A stretch of DNA of 64,000 nt from an uncultured Sphingomonas sp. (GTDB lineage: Bacteria; Pseudomonadota; Alphaproteobacteria; Sphingomonadales; Sphingomonadaceae), in assembly GCF_913777625.1 (NCBI RefSeq), contig NZ_CAJYTI010000005.1, positions 1-64,000 on the forward strand, read 5' to 3'. A model generated the notes under the pieces. The model saw only the letters and a program-made list of their open reading frames with translations. It had not been told where the DNA came from and made no database searches. Below, piece by piece: positions 35,100 through 43,919 of the stretch (its first letter is position 1; each line of letters begins with the position of its first letter). The translations under genes and the position numbers were made by a program.

Positions 35100-35525
35100 T
35101 TACTTGCCCGCCAGCTGCGCCAGTGCCGGGCGGATGCCGGACAGGTCGTAGCCGGCACCCGCGCCCTTCTCGACCAGCGCGTCGGGCTCGCCGCCCTTGT
35201 ACGCGGTGGCCAAAGCCCAGAGGTTGCACGAGCGGGTGCCCGAGCGGCAGTACGCCAGCACCGGCCCGTCGACCGAGGCCAGCGCCTCCGCCATCGCCTC
35301 GACCTGCGCCATCGAGAAGCCGCCCGGCGTCACCGGGATCGCGGTATAGCCCAGCCCCGCCGCCTCCGCCGCCTCGGCGATTTCCGCGCCGGTCGGCTGG
35401 CCGAACTCCTCGCCTTCGGGTCGATTGTTGATGATGTGGACGAACCCCGCGGCGGCCAGTGCCGGCACGTCCTCGGGCCGGATCTGCGGGGCCACCGAGA
35501 TGCGGTCGTCGATCTTGTTGGGCAT
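35100..35525 (-). CDS. DUF442 / Blh N-domain-like phosphatase-fold protein
   Basis: 141 residues of the TIGR01244 family (beta-lactamase-hydrolase-like protein N-domain). The active loop is YCRSGTRS with Cys93 and Arg98, as in tyrosine-phosphatase/sulfurtransferase folds; HIINNRPEGEEFGQPT is the other signature. In larger relatives (Blh) this domain is fused to a persulfide dioxygenase, linking it to sulfide or biofilm functions; here it stands alone. It lies downstream of recQ on the same strand (64-base gap). Confidence 0.88.
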   Translation of the reverse strand: MPNKIDDRISVAPQIRPEDVPALAAAGFVHIINNRPEGEEFGQPTGAEIAEAAEAAGLGYTAIPVTPGGFSMAQVEAMAEALASVDGPVLAYCRSGTRSCNLWALATAYKGGEPDALVEKGAGAGYDLSGIRPALAQLAGK

Positions 35526-35589
35526 GGCAGGTCCTCCTCGTGATTGCAGCGCGAGGGTCTAGCGCGGGGCGGAGCCCCGCGAAAGCCGA

Positions 35590-37368
35590 TCAGAACTGGC
35601 GGAGGACGTTGAGGAAGTCCTGCCCATAGGCATCGAGCTTGCGCGCACCCACGCCCGAAAGCTGGCCCATCTCGGCCAGCGAGGACGGCCGCACCATCGC
35701 CATGTCGCGCAGCACCGAATCGTGGAAGATGACATAGGGCGGAAGCCCGGTCTCCTGCGCGATTTCGCGGCGCTTGGCGCGCAGGGCCTCGAACAGCGGG
35801 TTACCGACCGGGTTCGGGACCGCGCCCTTGGCACCCTTGCGACGGCGTTCGCGGCGCGGCGGGAGGACGAGCTCCAGTTTCGCCTCGCCCTTGAGGATCG
35901 CCCGCGCCTCGGGGCCGAATTCCAGCCCGCCATGCTCGTTCGTGCGCAGCGCATCGCGCAGCAGCAGCGCGCGCGACACGGGCTTGAGCATCGCCACCTC
36001 GTCGCCGTCGACGATGCCGAACACCGAGAGCTTCTCGTGCCCGTTCATCAGGCTGCGCTCGGTCGAGACGCCGGTGAGGATCCCCTCGATATAGCCGACG
36101 CCGTACAGCATACCGGTGCGGAACACGGCCGAGAGGAATTTCTGCGCGGTGACGCTGGCGTCAATCGCCGCCGGCGGATTCAGGCAATTGTCGCAATTGC
36201 CGCAGGTCTCGGGCGCGTCCTCGCCGAAATGCTTGAGCAGGATGCGGCGTCGGCACCCGGCCGTTTCGACCAGTGCGCCGAGCGCGGTCAGCCGCGCGCG
36301 CTCGCCCGGCTGGCGCGACGGCTCCACTTCGCCGATCCGCTGGCGGGCCCGGGCGAAATCGTCCGCCCCCCAGAACAGATGCGCGACCGAGGGATCGCCG
36401 TCGCGGCCGGCGCGACCGGTTTCCTGGTAATAGGCCTCGATCGACTTGGGCAGCCCGGCATGCGCGACGAAGCGCACGTCGGGCTTGTCGATCCCCATGC
36501 CGAACGCGACGGTGGCGACCACCACCATGTCTTCGCTGGCGACGAATTGCGCCTGGTTGCGGCGGCGCACTTCGGGATCGAGCCCGGCATGATAAGGCAG
36601 CACCGACCGGCCCGTCTCTGCCGCGAGCTTTTCCGCCAGCTGCTCGACGCCCTTGCGCGTCTGGGCATAGACGATACCGGGGCCCGGATTCTCGGCAACG
36701 ATATCGATGATCTGCCGCGTCGTGTTCTCGCGCGGGGCGATATGGTAGCGGATGTTCGGCCGGTCGAAGCCGGCGACGATGAGCCCGTCTTCCGGGATCC
36801 CCAGCTGTTCCAGGATGTCGGCCCGCGTATGCGCATCGGCCGTCGCGGTGAGCGCGAGCCGCGGCACTTCCGGAAAGCGATCGAGCAGCGGGCGCAGCAG
36901 CCGGTAATCGGGGCGGAAATCATGCCCCCATTCGGATACGCAATGCGCCTCGTCGATCGCGAACAGGCTGAGCGGCGCCTGGGTGAGCAGGTTGCGGAAG
37001 CCCTCGCCTGACGCTCGTTCCGGCGCGATATAGAGCAGGTCCAGTTCGCCCGCGCGGAACCGTTCGATCGTCTCGGCGCGATTGTCGTCCACCGAGGTGA
37101 GCGTGGCGGCGCGAATGCCCACCGCCTCGGCGGCGCGCAGCTGGTCGTGCATCAGGGCGATCAGCGGGCTGACGACGACGCAGGTCCCCTCCAGCATCAC
37201 CGAGGGCAGCTGGTAGGTCAGCGACTTGCCCGCGCCGGTGGGCATCACCGCCAGCGTGCGCTGCCCGGCCATGACGCGGTCGACCACCGAGGCCTGCACG
37301 CCGCGAAAGGCGTCATAGCCGAAAACACGGCGGAGATGTTCAATGGGATCGGGACGCATGGCTGCCAT
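35590..37368 (-). CDS. recQ: ATP-dependent DNA helicase RecQ
   Basis: 592-residue 3'-5' helicase. Walker A MPTGAGKSLTYQLP near residue 45, the DEAH-like box AIDEAHCVSEWGHDFRPDYR near 140, motif VI QETGRAGRDGDPS, the zinc-binding CRRRILLKHF...CGNCDNC (RQC domain), and a C-terminal HRDC (about 520-590, VIFHDSVLRDMAMVRPSS). ATG 37368 (or 37359) is chosen; the frame continues upstream without family similarity. Divergent from the GAF gene. Confidence 0.95.
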   Translation of the reverse strand: MAAMRPDPIEHLRRVFGYDAFRGVQASVVDRVMAGQRTLAVMPTGAGKSLTYQLPSVMLEGTCVVVSPLIALMHDQLRAAEAVGIRAATLTSVDDNRAETIERFRAGELDLLYIAPERASGEGFRNLLTQAPLSLFAIDEAHCVSEWGHDFRPDYRLLRPLLDRFPEVPRLALTATADAHTRADILEQLGIPEDGLIVAGFDRPNIRYHIAPRENTTRQIIDIVAENPGPGIVYAQTRKGVEQLAEKLAAETGRSVLPYHAGLDPEVRRRNQAQFVASEDMVVVATVAFGMGIDKPDVRFVAHAGLPKSIEAYYQETGRAGRDGDPSVAHLFWGADDFARARQRIGEVEPSRQPGERARLTALGALVETAGCRRRILLKHFGEDAPETCGNCDNCLNPPAAIDASVTAQKFLSAVFRTGMLYGVGYIEGILTGVSTERSLMNGHEKLSVFGIVDGDEVAMLKPVSRALLLRDALRTNEHGGLEFGPEARAILKGEAKLELVLPPRRERRRKGAKGAVPNPVGNPLFEALRAKRREIAQETGLPPYVIFHDSVLRDMAMVRPSSLAEMGQLSGVGARKLDAYGQDFLNVLRQF

Positions 37369-37469
37369 CAGACTGCCCGGCACCTGCTTGCGCTGTCGAG
37401 CATATGTTAAATTGTTAACTTGTGGCTCGGTATTAGCCCGAATGTGCCGGGGGGCGCAAACGCAGGACG

Positions 37470-37991
37470 ATGAAAACGATGCCACTCGAACCATCGGACG
37501 AAACCGCCCGTGTCGCCGAGCTCAAGGGCTATGGCGTGCTCGACACTCCCAACGAGGCCGAGTTCGATGCGATCGTCCGCGAAGCCGCTGCCGCGCTCGG
37601 CGTGCCGATTGCGCTGATTTCGCTGATCGACGAGAACCGGCAATGGTTCAAGGCGCGGGTAGGTCTGGAGCCGCAGGAAACCCCGCGCTCCATTTCCTTC
37701 TGCACCCATGCGATCCGCGGGCCGGACGTGTTCGTGGTCCACGATGCCCAGGCCGATCCGCGCTTCGCCGAGAACCCGCTGGTCACCGGCGATCCCAACA
37801 TCCGCTTCTATGCCGGGGCACCCTTGCGCACCGCGACCGGCAAGCGGATCGGCACGCTCTGCGTGATCGACAGCATGGCCCGTCCGCAGCTGACCGCGCA
37901 GGATACCGCCCGCCTCACCCTGCTCGCCGAGAAGACGATGGAAGCGCTGGAGCGCCGACGCCAGCGCCTGGACGCCGCCGACGCGGCCTGA
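37470..37991 (+). CDS. GAF domain protein
   Basis: 173 residues occupied by a single GAF domain: FDAIVREAAAALGVPIALIS, DENRQWFKARVGL, the FCTHAI signature and FYAGAPLRTATGKRIGTLCV. A short C-terminal helix ends with Arg-rich ERRRQRL. There is no output domain, so it may bind a small ligand and act through a partner, as seen for many stand-alone GAF proteins of this type. The GCAGGACG site precedes the start. The gene before it, recQ, is divergent. Confidence 0.88.
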   Translation: MKTMPLEPSDETARVAELKGYGVLDTPNEAEFDAIVREAAAALGVPIALISLIDENRQWFKARVGLEPQETPRSISFCTHAIRGPDVFVVHDAQADPRFAENPLVTGDPNIRFYAGAPLRTATGKRIGTLCVIDSMARPQLTAQDTARLTLLAEKTMEALERRRQRLDAADAA

Positions 37992-38066
37992 AGCGAAACA
38001 AACACCCACAGTTTTCGTGGTGCCAGCCCTTGCCGCTGCCCCCCATGATCCGGCAAAGCGGCCCGG

Positions 38067-39518
38067 ATGACCGTCAGCGTGGACATGGGCGTCGACGGCA
38101 CGGGCAGCCCCGTGCCGGTCGATCTGGAGGAGTTGCTTGCGACCCGGTTGCTCGTCCAGGGCAATTCTGGCTCCGGCAAGTCACACCTGCTGCGCCGGCT
38201 GCTCGAACAATCTGCCGGCCATGTCCAGCAGGTGGTGATCGACCCCGAGGGCGATTTCGTCACCCTCTCCGATCGCTACGGCCATCTCGCGATCGAGGCG
38301 GTCGACCATAGCGAGCGCGACGTCGCCCGCTTCGCCGCGCGCATTCGCGAACATCGTGCGTCGGTGGTACTGAGCCTCGAGGGGCTGGAGGCGGAGGGGC
38401 AGATGCGCTGCGCCGCCACCTTCCTCAACGGCCTGTTCGATGCGCCGCGCGACCATTGGTATCCCGCCCTGGTGGTGGTCGACGAGGCCCAGCTGTTCGC
38501 GCCCGCCGGTGGCGGCGAAGTGGCGGAAGAGGTCCGCCGCGCCTCGCTTTCGGCGATGACCAACCTCATGTGCCGCGGCCGCAAGCGCGGGCTGGCGGGC
38601 GTCATCGCCACGCAGCGGCTGGCGAAGCTTGCCAAGAACGTGGCGGCCGAAGCCTCGAACTTCCTGATGGGCCGTACCTTCCTCGACATCGACATGCAGC
38701 GCGCCGCCGACCTGCTCGGCATGGAGCGCCGCCAGGCCGAGGCGATCCGCGACCTGCAGCGCGGGCATTTCCTGGGACTTGGCCCCGCGATCACGCGGCG
38801 GCCGGTGGCGATCCGCATCGGCGCGGTGGAAACCAGCGCGCGCAGCTCGTCGCCGAAGCTGACGCCGCTACCGCAGGCGCCTACGGAAGACATCAAGGAT
38901 CTGCTGCTCGCCCCGGCCGAGCCCGAATGGGTCCCGCCGGCCCCGCCGCCGGCGCATGCCTATGCCCAGCCGGAGACCGTGCTCGAGCAGCTTGCCCGTT
39001 CGGCGCCCTCCCCCATGGAAGTAGAGCCCGATCACGATCCCGACGAAGTCGCCGGCCTGGTCGCCGACGTGCTGCGCGCGATCGTCGAGGACGAGCAGTC
39101 GACGCTGCGATCGCCCGCGGTGCTGTACCAGGATTTCCAAGTGCGCTGCCGGATGGTGGGGCTGACCCGTCCGCCGCTCGACATTTCGGGATTTGTCCGC
39201 CGTCTGTCGGCGGCGCGCGCGGGCATCCATGGCGACCCCGACAACGAGTGGGCGCAGGCGCTGGAAGCGGCGCGTGCGCTGCCGGACGACATGCTCGCCC
39301 CCTTCCTGCTCGTCGCCAAGGCGGCGCGCGAGGGCCTGCCCTGCCCGAGCGATACCGATATCGCGACCAGCTACGGCACCAGCTCGCTTGGGCGCGCGCG
39401 CCGGTTGATGCAGTATATCGAGAGCAAGGGGCTGTTCGTCACCCGCGTGGATCTCTCGGGCAAACGCTCGATCACCATCCCGCGGCTCGGCTGGACGACG
39501 CAGGCCTCGGACGGCTGA
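38067..39518 (+). CDS. HerA/FtsK-like ATPase with DUF87 domain
   Basis: 483-residue P-loop ATPase. Walker A QGNSGSGKSHLLRR near residue 34, Walker B ALVVVDEAQLFAP near 134, and a polar RGRKRGLAGVIATQRLAKL helix motif typical of HerA. After residue 270 a Pro/Ala-rich linker leads to a ~190-residue C-terminal domain (DDMLAPFLLVAKAAREGL, SYGTSSLGRARRL) resembling a winged helix. Archaeal HerA works with the nuclease NurA in DNA end resection, but no NurA or Sir2 partner is seen here, so DNA translocation is an inference. Confidence 0.85.
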   Translation: MTVSVDMGVDGTGSPVPVDLEELLATRLLVQGNSGSGKSHLLRRLLEQSAGHVQQVVIDPEGDFVTLSDRYGHLAIEAVDHSERDVARFAARIREHRASVVLSLEGLEAEGQMRCAATFLNGLFDAPRDHWYPALVVVDEAQLFAPAGGGEVAEEVRRASLSAMTNLMCRGRKRGLAGVIATQRLAKLAKNVAAEASNFLMGRTFLDIDMQRAADLLGMERRQAEAIRDLQRGHFLGLGPAITRRPVAIRIGAVETSARSSSPKLTPLPQAPTEDIKDLLLAPAEPEWVPPAPPPAHAYAQPETVLEQLARSAPSPMEVEPDHDPDEVAGLVADVLRAIVEDEQSTLRSPAVLYQDFQVRCRMVGLTRPPLDISGFVRRLSAARAGIHGDPDNEWAQALEAARALPDDMLAPFLLVAKAAREGLPCPSDTDIATSYGTSSLGRARRLMQYIESKGLFVTRVDLSGKRSITIPRLGWTTQASDG

Positions 39519-39521
39519 CCG

Positions 39522-40196
39522 CTAGCGGCGGTGCAGGCGAGCGTTGAGCGCGAACATGCACAATGCCCAGATCGCGCCGAAGCACCAGCCGGCAAGCACG
39601 TCCGACGGCCAGTGGACGCCGAGGAACACCCGGCTGCAGCCGATCAACAGCACCAGCAGCACCGCGATGGCGAGCAGATAGGCGCGGGCCCAGCGGCTTT
39701 CCTGAGTCTGCGCGACCATCACGCCGAGGGTAAGGTACACCGCCGCCGAGGTCATCGCATGGCCGCTCGGGAAGCTCGCGCTGGAAACATGGGCAAGATG
39801 GGGCACCACCTCCGGCCGCGGGCGATGCAGGACCATCTTGAGCAGCGCGTTGATCGAGGAGGCGCCGATCAGCGATCCACCGAGCAGCAACGCTTCGGCG
39901 CGTTTGCCGAACGCGAACAGGAAGATCAGCGTCGCCGCGCCGGCCAGGCACAGCACCGTGAAGCCGCCGAGCGCGCTGATATCGATCGCCGACTGGAGCA
40001 GCCAGGCCGGGCCGATCGGCGTACCGAGGTCACCCGGGCGGCGGAGTGCCAGCAGCAATTCGGGATCGAAGGCGAACCCGCTGGCGAATCGCAGGCACAG
40101 AAAGGCGGCAAGCCCTGCGAGCGACGCGCCCAGCAGGGCGAGTGCCGGCCAGAGCCATTGGCGGTTCGATTGCTGAAGCGGGTTGGAATCAGTCAT
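39522..40196 (-). CDS. PAP2-family membrane phosphatase
   Basis: 224 residues, about six membrane segments. The three phosphatase motifs are present in order: KMVLHRPRPE (C1), SASFPSGHAM (C2) and CSRVFLGVHWPSDVLAG (C3) with the catalytic His residues. It probably dephosphorylates a lipid phosphate such as undecaprenyl pyrophosphate, phosphatidate or PG-phosphate; which one cannot be told. It ends 3 bases from the end of the convergent HerA-like gene. Confidence 0.92.
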   Translation of the reverse strand: MTDSNPLQQSNRQWLWPALALLGASLAGLAAFLCLRFASGFAFDPELLLALRRPGDLGTPIGPAWLLQSAIDISALGGFTVLCLAGAATLIFLFAFGKRAEALLLGGSLIGASSINALLKMVLHRPRPEVVPHLAHVSSASFPSGHAMTSAAVYLTLGVMVAQTQESRWARAYLLAIAVLLVLLIGCSRVFLGVHWPSDVLAGWCFGAIWALCMFALNARLHRR

Positions 40197-40270
40197 GCGG
40201 CTCGCGTTTTGGAGGGAAGAGGCAGCGCCTTCGCATCGTCAGGTGCGAGCGCGCGCCGCAAAACCGCCGC

Positions 40271-40361
40271 CATCCCCGCGAAGGCGGGGATCCATTGGCG
40301 CTGATGCTGCGGCTCTACACGCGAACGCACACGCAAATGGATCCCCGCCTCCGCAGGGATG
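40271..40361. repeat. Inverted-repeat intergenic element (ATCCCCGC type)
   Basis: Arms 40271-40296 and 40336-40361 are inverted copies matching at 24 of 26 positions (CATCCCCGCGAAGGCGGGGA form), around 39 bases. The GTCATCCC core recurs at 58162-58189. These are typical dispersed intergenic repeats of the organism; the flanks carry no gene. Confidence 0.75.
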
Positions 40362-40411
40362 ACGAGAGAATTGGGCTATGCGGCGGCCCGTCCCGGCGGT
40401 GGGGAGGTGCC

Positions 40412-42697
40412 TCATCCCTTCGGCCCGCGGCCTTCCAGCATGCCGGGCGCGATGAAGCCGATCGGCTGGATCGAGGAGGCCTGCTGCTTCAGCTTGCCCT
40501 GCATCGCGGCATAGTCGCTCTCCATCTCGGGCGTGACCGTGGCGCGCGAGTCCTTCAACGCTTCCTCGAAATGCGCCATCGTCACTTCGCGGGTCGCCAG
40601 CGACTGGCGGAGCGCGACCAGGCCGGCGCGGCGGACCACGTCTTCCAGGTCGGCGCCGGTATAACGCTCGGTCTGCTCGGCGATCGAACCCAGGTCGACG
40701 TCGCTGCCGAGCGGCATCTTCTCGGTCTGGATTCGCAGGATGCGCTCGCGCCCGGCCTTGTCCGGCACGCCAACATAGACGAGCTCGTCGAACCGGCCGG
40801 GGCGGAGCAGCGCCGGGTCGATCAGGTTCGGCCGGTTGGTCGCCCCGATCACCACCACCGACTGGAGTTCCTCCAGCCCGTCCATCTCGGCGAGGATGGT
40901 GTTGACCACCCGCTCTGTCACCTGCGGCTCGCCCATCGCACCACCCCTCGCGGGGACCAGGGAGTCGAGCTCGTCGATGAAGATCACGCAGGGCGCGACC
41001 TGGCGGGCGCGGGCGAACAGCCGGGCGATCTGCTGCTCGCTCTCGCCATACCATTTGGACAGGAGGTCGCTCGACTTGGTGGCGATGAAGTTCGCCTCCG
41101 CCTCGCGCGCCACCGCCTTGGCGAGCAGCGTCTTGCCGGTGCCCGGGGGCCCGTAGAGCAGGAAGCCCTTGGCCGGGCGGATGCCGAGGCGCCGAAACGC
41201 GTCCGGATCCTTGAGCGGCAGCTCGACGCCTTCCTTGAGCCGCATCTGCGCATCGTCGAGCCCGCCGACATCCTCCCAGCGGACTGTCGGCGCCTGCACC
41301 ATCACTTCGCGCATCGCCGAAGGCTGGACGCGCTTCAATGCCTCCAGGAAATCGTCGCGGGTAACCGACAGCGTGTCCAGCACCTCGGGCGGAATCGTGC
41401 CTTCCTCCAGGTTGAGGCGCGGCATGATCCGGCGCACCGCCTCGATCGCCGCCTCGCGGGTGAGCGCGGCGAGATCGGCGCCGACAAAGCCATAGGTGGT
41501 GCGCGCCAGTTCGGCGAGATCGACATCCTCCGCCAGCGGCATGCCGCGCGTGTGGATGCCCAGGATCTCGCGACGGCCGCGATCGTCCGGCACGCCGACG
41601 ACGATCTCGCGATCGAACCGGCCCGGACGGCGCAGCGCCTCGTCGATCGCCTCGGGGCGATTGGTCGCCGCGATCACGACGATGTTGGCGCGCGCTTCCA
41701 GCCCGTCCATCAGCGTCAGCAGCTGGGCGACGAGGCGCTTTTCGGCCTCGCCGGTCACCTGGCCGCGCTTGGGCGCGATCGAGTCGATCTCGTCGATGAA
41801 CACGATCGAGGGCGCGTTCTTGGACGCTTCCTCGAACACCTGGCGCAGCCGCTGCTCGGATTCGCCATAGGCCGAGCCCATGATCTCCGGCCCGTTGATC
41901 AGGTGGAAGCTGGCATCGCTTTCGTTGGCGACCGCGCGGGCGAGCCGCGTCTTGCCGGTGCCCGGGGGGCCGTGCAGGATCACGCCCTTGGGCGGATCGA
42001 CGCCCAGGCGCTGGAACAGCTCGGGGTAACGCAGCGGCAGCTCGACCATCTCGCGCAGCTGGTCGATCGTGCCGGCCATGCCGCCGATATCGTCATAGGT
42101 CACGTCGGCGCGGCGGCTTTCCTTCGCCTCCTCATATTCGGTGCGGAGTTCGACCTCGGTATTCTCGTCGATATGCACCACGCCACGCGGCACGGTGGAG
42201 AGCACCGTCAGGCGGATCTCCTGCAGCGCATAGGCGGGCGCGCGGACGAACTGCTGGACGTTGGGCGGCACGTCGGCGCGCTGGTGGCCGACCGTGGCGA
42301 TCGTGTCGCCGGCGGTCAGCGGGCGGGTGAAGAAGGTGCGCTTCAGCGCCTCGCCGGTGCCGCGCAGGCGCAGATTCGCCTGTGCCGGTCCGAACACGAC
42401 GCGGATCGCCGGCTTCGAATCGGCACGACGCACCTCGACAAAGTCGCCCGAGCCGACGCCGGCATTGGCGCGCTGCAGACCGTCGATGCGGAGCAGCTCC
42501 AACCCTTCGTCTTCGGAATAGGGGAGAACGGCACGCGCAGGGGTGGTGCGCTTGCCGACGATCTCGATCACATCCCCCTCGGTGATGCCGAGCGCGGCCA
42601 TCAGACTACGCGGGATATGGGCCAGTCCGCGGCCGCTGTCCTCGGGCCGCGCATTGGCGACCTGGAGCCGGCGCTTGCGGGATTCGTCATCGGCCAT
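40412..42697 (-). CDS. CDC48/p97-type AAA ATPase with two ATPase domains
   Basis: 761 residues. An N-terminal double-psi-barrel (about 5-190; VANARPEDSGRGLAHIPRSL, IRVVFGPAQANLRLRG) is followed by two AAA modules with Walker A GPPGTGKT near residues 240 and 515, and Walker B FIDEIDSIAPKRG and FIDELDSLVPARGG. Both second-region-of-homology arginines are plausible. The C-terminus is short and lacks a clear HbYX proteasome-docking motif. This archaeal/eukaryotic type is uncommon in bacteria; client and adaptor are unknown. ATG 42697 has AAGGAACC upstream. A strong terminator lies 50-80 bases upstream in its own direction. Confidence 0.94.
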   Translation of the reverse strand: MADDESRKRRLQVANARPEDSGRGLAHIPRSLMAALGITEGDVIEIVGKRTTPARAVLPYSEDEGLELLRIDGLQRANAGVGSGDFVEVRRADSKPAIRVVFGPAQANLRLRGTGEALKRTFFTRPLTAGDTIATVGHQRADVPPNVQQFVRAPAYALQEIRLTVLSTVPRGVVHIDENTEVELRTEYEEAKESRRADVTYDDIGGMAGTIDQLREMVELPLRYPELFQRLGVDPPKGVILHGPPGTGKTRLARAVANESDASFHLINGPEIMGSAYGESEQRLRQVFEEASKNAPSIVFIDEIDSIAPKRGQVTGEAEKRLVAQLLTLMDGLEARANIVVIAATNRPEAIDEALRRPGRFDREIVVGVPDDRGRREILGIHTRGMPLAEDVDLAELARTTYGFVGADLAALTREAAIEAVRRIMPRLNLEEGTIPPEVLDTLSVTRDDFLEALKRVQPSAMREVMVQAPTVRWEDVGGLDDAQMRLKEGVELPLKDPDAFRRLGIRPAKGFLLYGPPGTGKTLLAKAVAREAEANFIATKSSDLLSKWYGESEQQIARLFARARQVAPCVIFIDELDSLVPARGGAMGEPQVTERVVNTILAEMDGLEELQSVVVIGATNRPNLIDPALLRPGRFDELVYVGVPDKAGRERILRIQTEKMPLGSDVDLGSIAEQTERYTGADLEDVVRRAGLVALRQSLATREVTMAHFEEALKDSRATVTPEMESDYAAMQGKLKQQASSIQPIGFIAPGMLEGRGPKG

Positions 42698-42746
42698 TCT
42701 GGGTTCCTTCGTGGCGGTAGGCCCGAAAGCTAAGAACGGCGGAGGC

Positions 42747-42865
42747 AAAAAAAAGGGCCGCCTCAAAAAGGGCGGCCTTGGAAAGTTTTAGGAGAGGATG
42801 CCTGAAAGGCACCCCCTATGTGCAGTGCGGCACGGTTTTGTGCAAGTGCGAAAATTACACGGCGT
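42747..42865 (-). ncRNA. Candidate small RNA or attenuated leader upstream of the CDC48 gene
   Basis: On the minus strand a consensus -35 (TTGACA, 42890-42895) is followed by ~120 bases, an anti-Shine-Dalgarno-like CCTCTCCT (42790-42797), a small hairpin (42799-42811), and an ideal intrinsic terminator: GGCCGCC-8-GGCGGCC plus a run of eight T (42747-42777). No minus-strand gene is present to need this terminator. Either it ends an sRNA of about 110-120 nt, or it attenuates CDC48 transcription. The -10 is weak, so the 5' end is a guess. Confidence 0.5.
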
Positions 42866-42990
42866 AGATGCAGGACTTGCAATCAGTGTTGTCAATAGCG
42901 ATACTGGCGGGGAGGAGGCGGGGCTGCTGCGCGGGGCAGTAGGTACCGCTTCGTGTATGCTGCGTTGCACAATCTAGAGAGTCGGATCCG

Positions 42991-43896
42991 ATGCGTCGCC
43001 TTCCGCCGCTCACTGCTATCGAAGCCTTTGTCCAGGTCGCCCGCCTGGGCTCGATCAAGGCCGCGGCAGAGGAACTCGCCTTGTCTTCCCCGGCGCTTAG
43101 CCGGCGCGTGCAGGCGCTGGAGCGGTTCATCGGCAAGCCATTGTTCGAACGGCGCCACCAGTCGCTGCGTCTCAACGACGATGGCGACCGGCTCCTCAGC
43201 CTGATCGCACCCGCACTCGACACGATGACCGACGCGATCGAGACGATGACGAGCGGCAGCGAGTTGCTGCGGCTCCGGCTCGGGGTGCTGCCGCTCTATG
43301 CGACGCAACAGCTGCTGCCCCGACTGCCCGAGCTCAAGAAGCAGCACCCCCAGCTGCACCTCGACGTCGATACCGGCAGCCACGGCATGGCGCGGCTCGG
43401 CGACGGGCTCGACGCCGCGATCGTCATCGCCCGCGATATCGATCCCGGCTATTACTCCCGCCGGCTGGATCGCAATCGTGTCCATGTGATTGGCGCGCGG
43501 ACCCTGGTGGAAGGTCCCAACCCGGTCCGCGACCCGACCGATCTTTCGCGCCTCACGGCCCTGGTCCACCGCGAAATGCCCGAGACCTTCACCGCCTGGC
43601 GGATGGCGGCGGGCTATCCGGATCTCGAGCCCGCCGCGATCGACCTGTTCGATTCGGGCAATCTGATGCTGGAAGCCGCCGCGCAGGGGCTCGGCGTCGC
43701 GTTCATGCTCGAATCCCACTACCAGTCGGCGCGCGACGACCGGCTGGTGCAGCTGTTCGATCTCGCAGTGGAGAGCCATTACAGCTACTGGTTCGTCTGC
43801 CGCCCCCGGGCGCTGACGTTGCGCCCGGTGCAGATCTTCCACGACTGGTTGATCTCGGCGATGGGCGCCGACCTGCTGGACCTGCCCCAGGGCTGA
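42991..43896 (+). CDS. LysR-family transcriptional regulator, GcvA-like
   Basis: 301 residues. N-terminal HTH (about 1-60: RLPPLTAIEAFVQVARLGSI, AAEELALSSPALSRRVQALE) and a C-terminal periplasmic-binding-like effector domain with LDVDTGSHGMARLGDGLDA and the AAAQGLGVAFMLES co-inducer region. It resembles GcvA/AmpR-type regulators. Target unknown: the crtZ gene follows in the same direction after 23 bases, which could be a target or a chance neighbour. Confidence 0.92.
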   Translation: MRRLPPLTAIEAFVQVARLGSIKAAAEELALSSPALSRRVQALERFIGKPLFERRHQSLRLNDDGDRLLSLIAPALDTMTDAIETMTSGSELLRLRLGVLPLYATQQLLPRLPELKKQHPQLHLDVDTGSHGMARLGDGLDAAIVIARDIDPGYYSRRLDRNRVHVIGARTLVEGPNPVRDPTDLSRLTALVHREMPETFTAWRMAAGYPDLEPAAIDLFDSGNLMLEAAAQGLGVAFMLESHYQSARDDRLVQLFDLAVESHYSYWFVCRPRALTLRPVQIFHDWLISAMGADLLDLPQG

Positions 43897-43919
43897 CCCT
43901 GCCCCTTTGGGCAAAGTCA

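Noticed and set aside
37405..37420. TTAA-N4-TTAAC near the recQ/GAF divergence as a CtrA site
   Set aside because: The spacing between the TTAA halves is 4, not the 7 bases of a CtrA box; probably chance AT-rich promoter sequence.
42799..42975. A plus-strand frame of about 58 codons starting ATG after AGGAGAGG upstream of LysR
   Set aside because: Spacing to the ATG is too short, composition is not gene-like, and the antisense terminator explains the region better.
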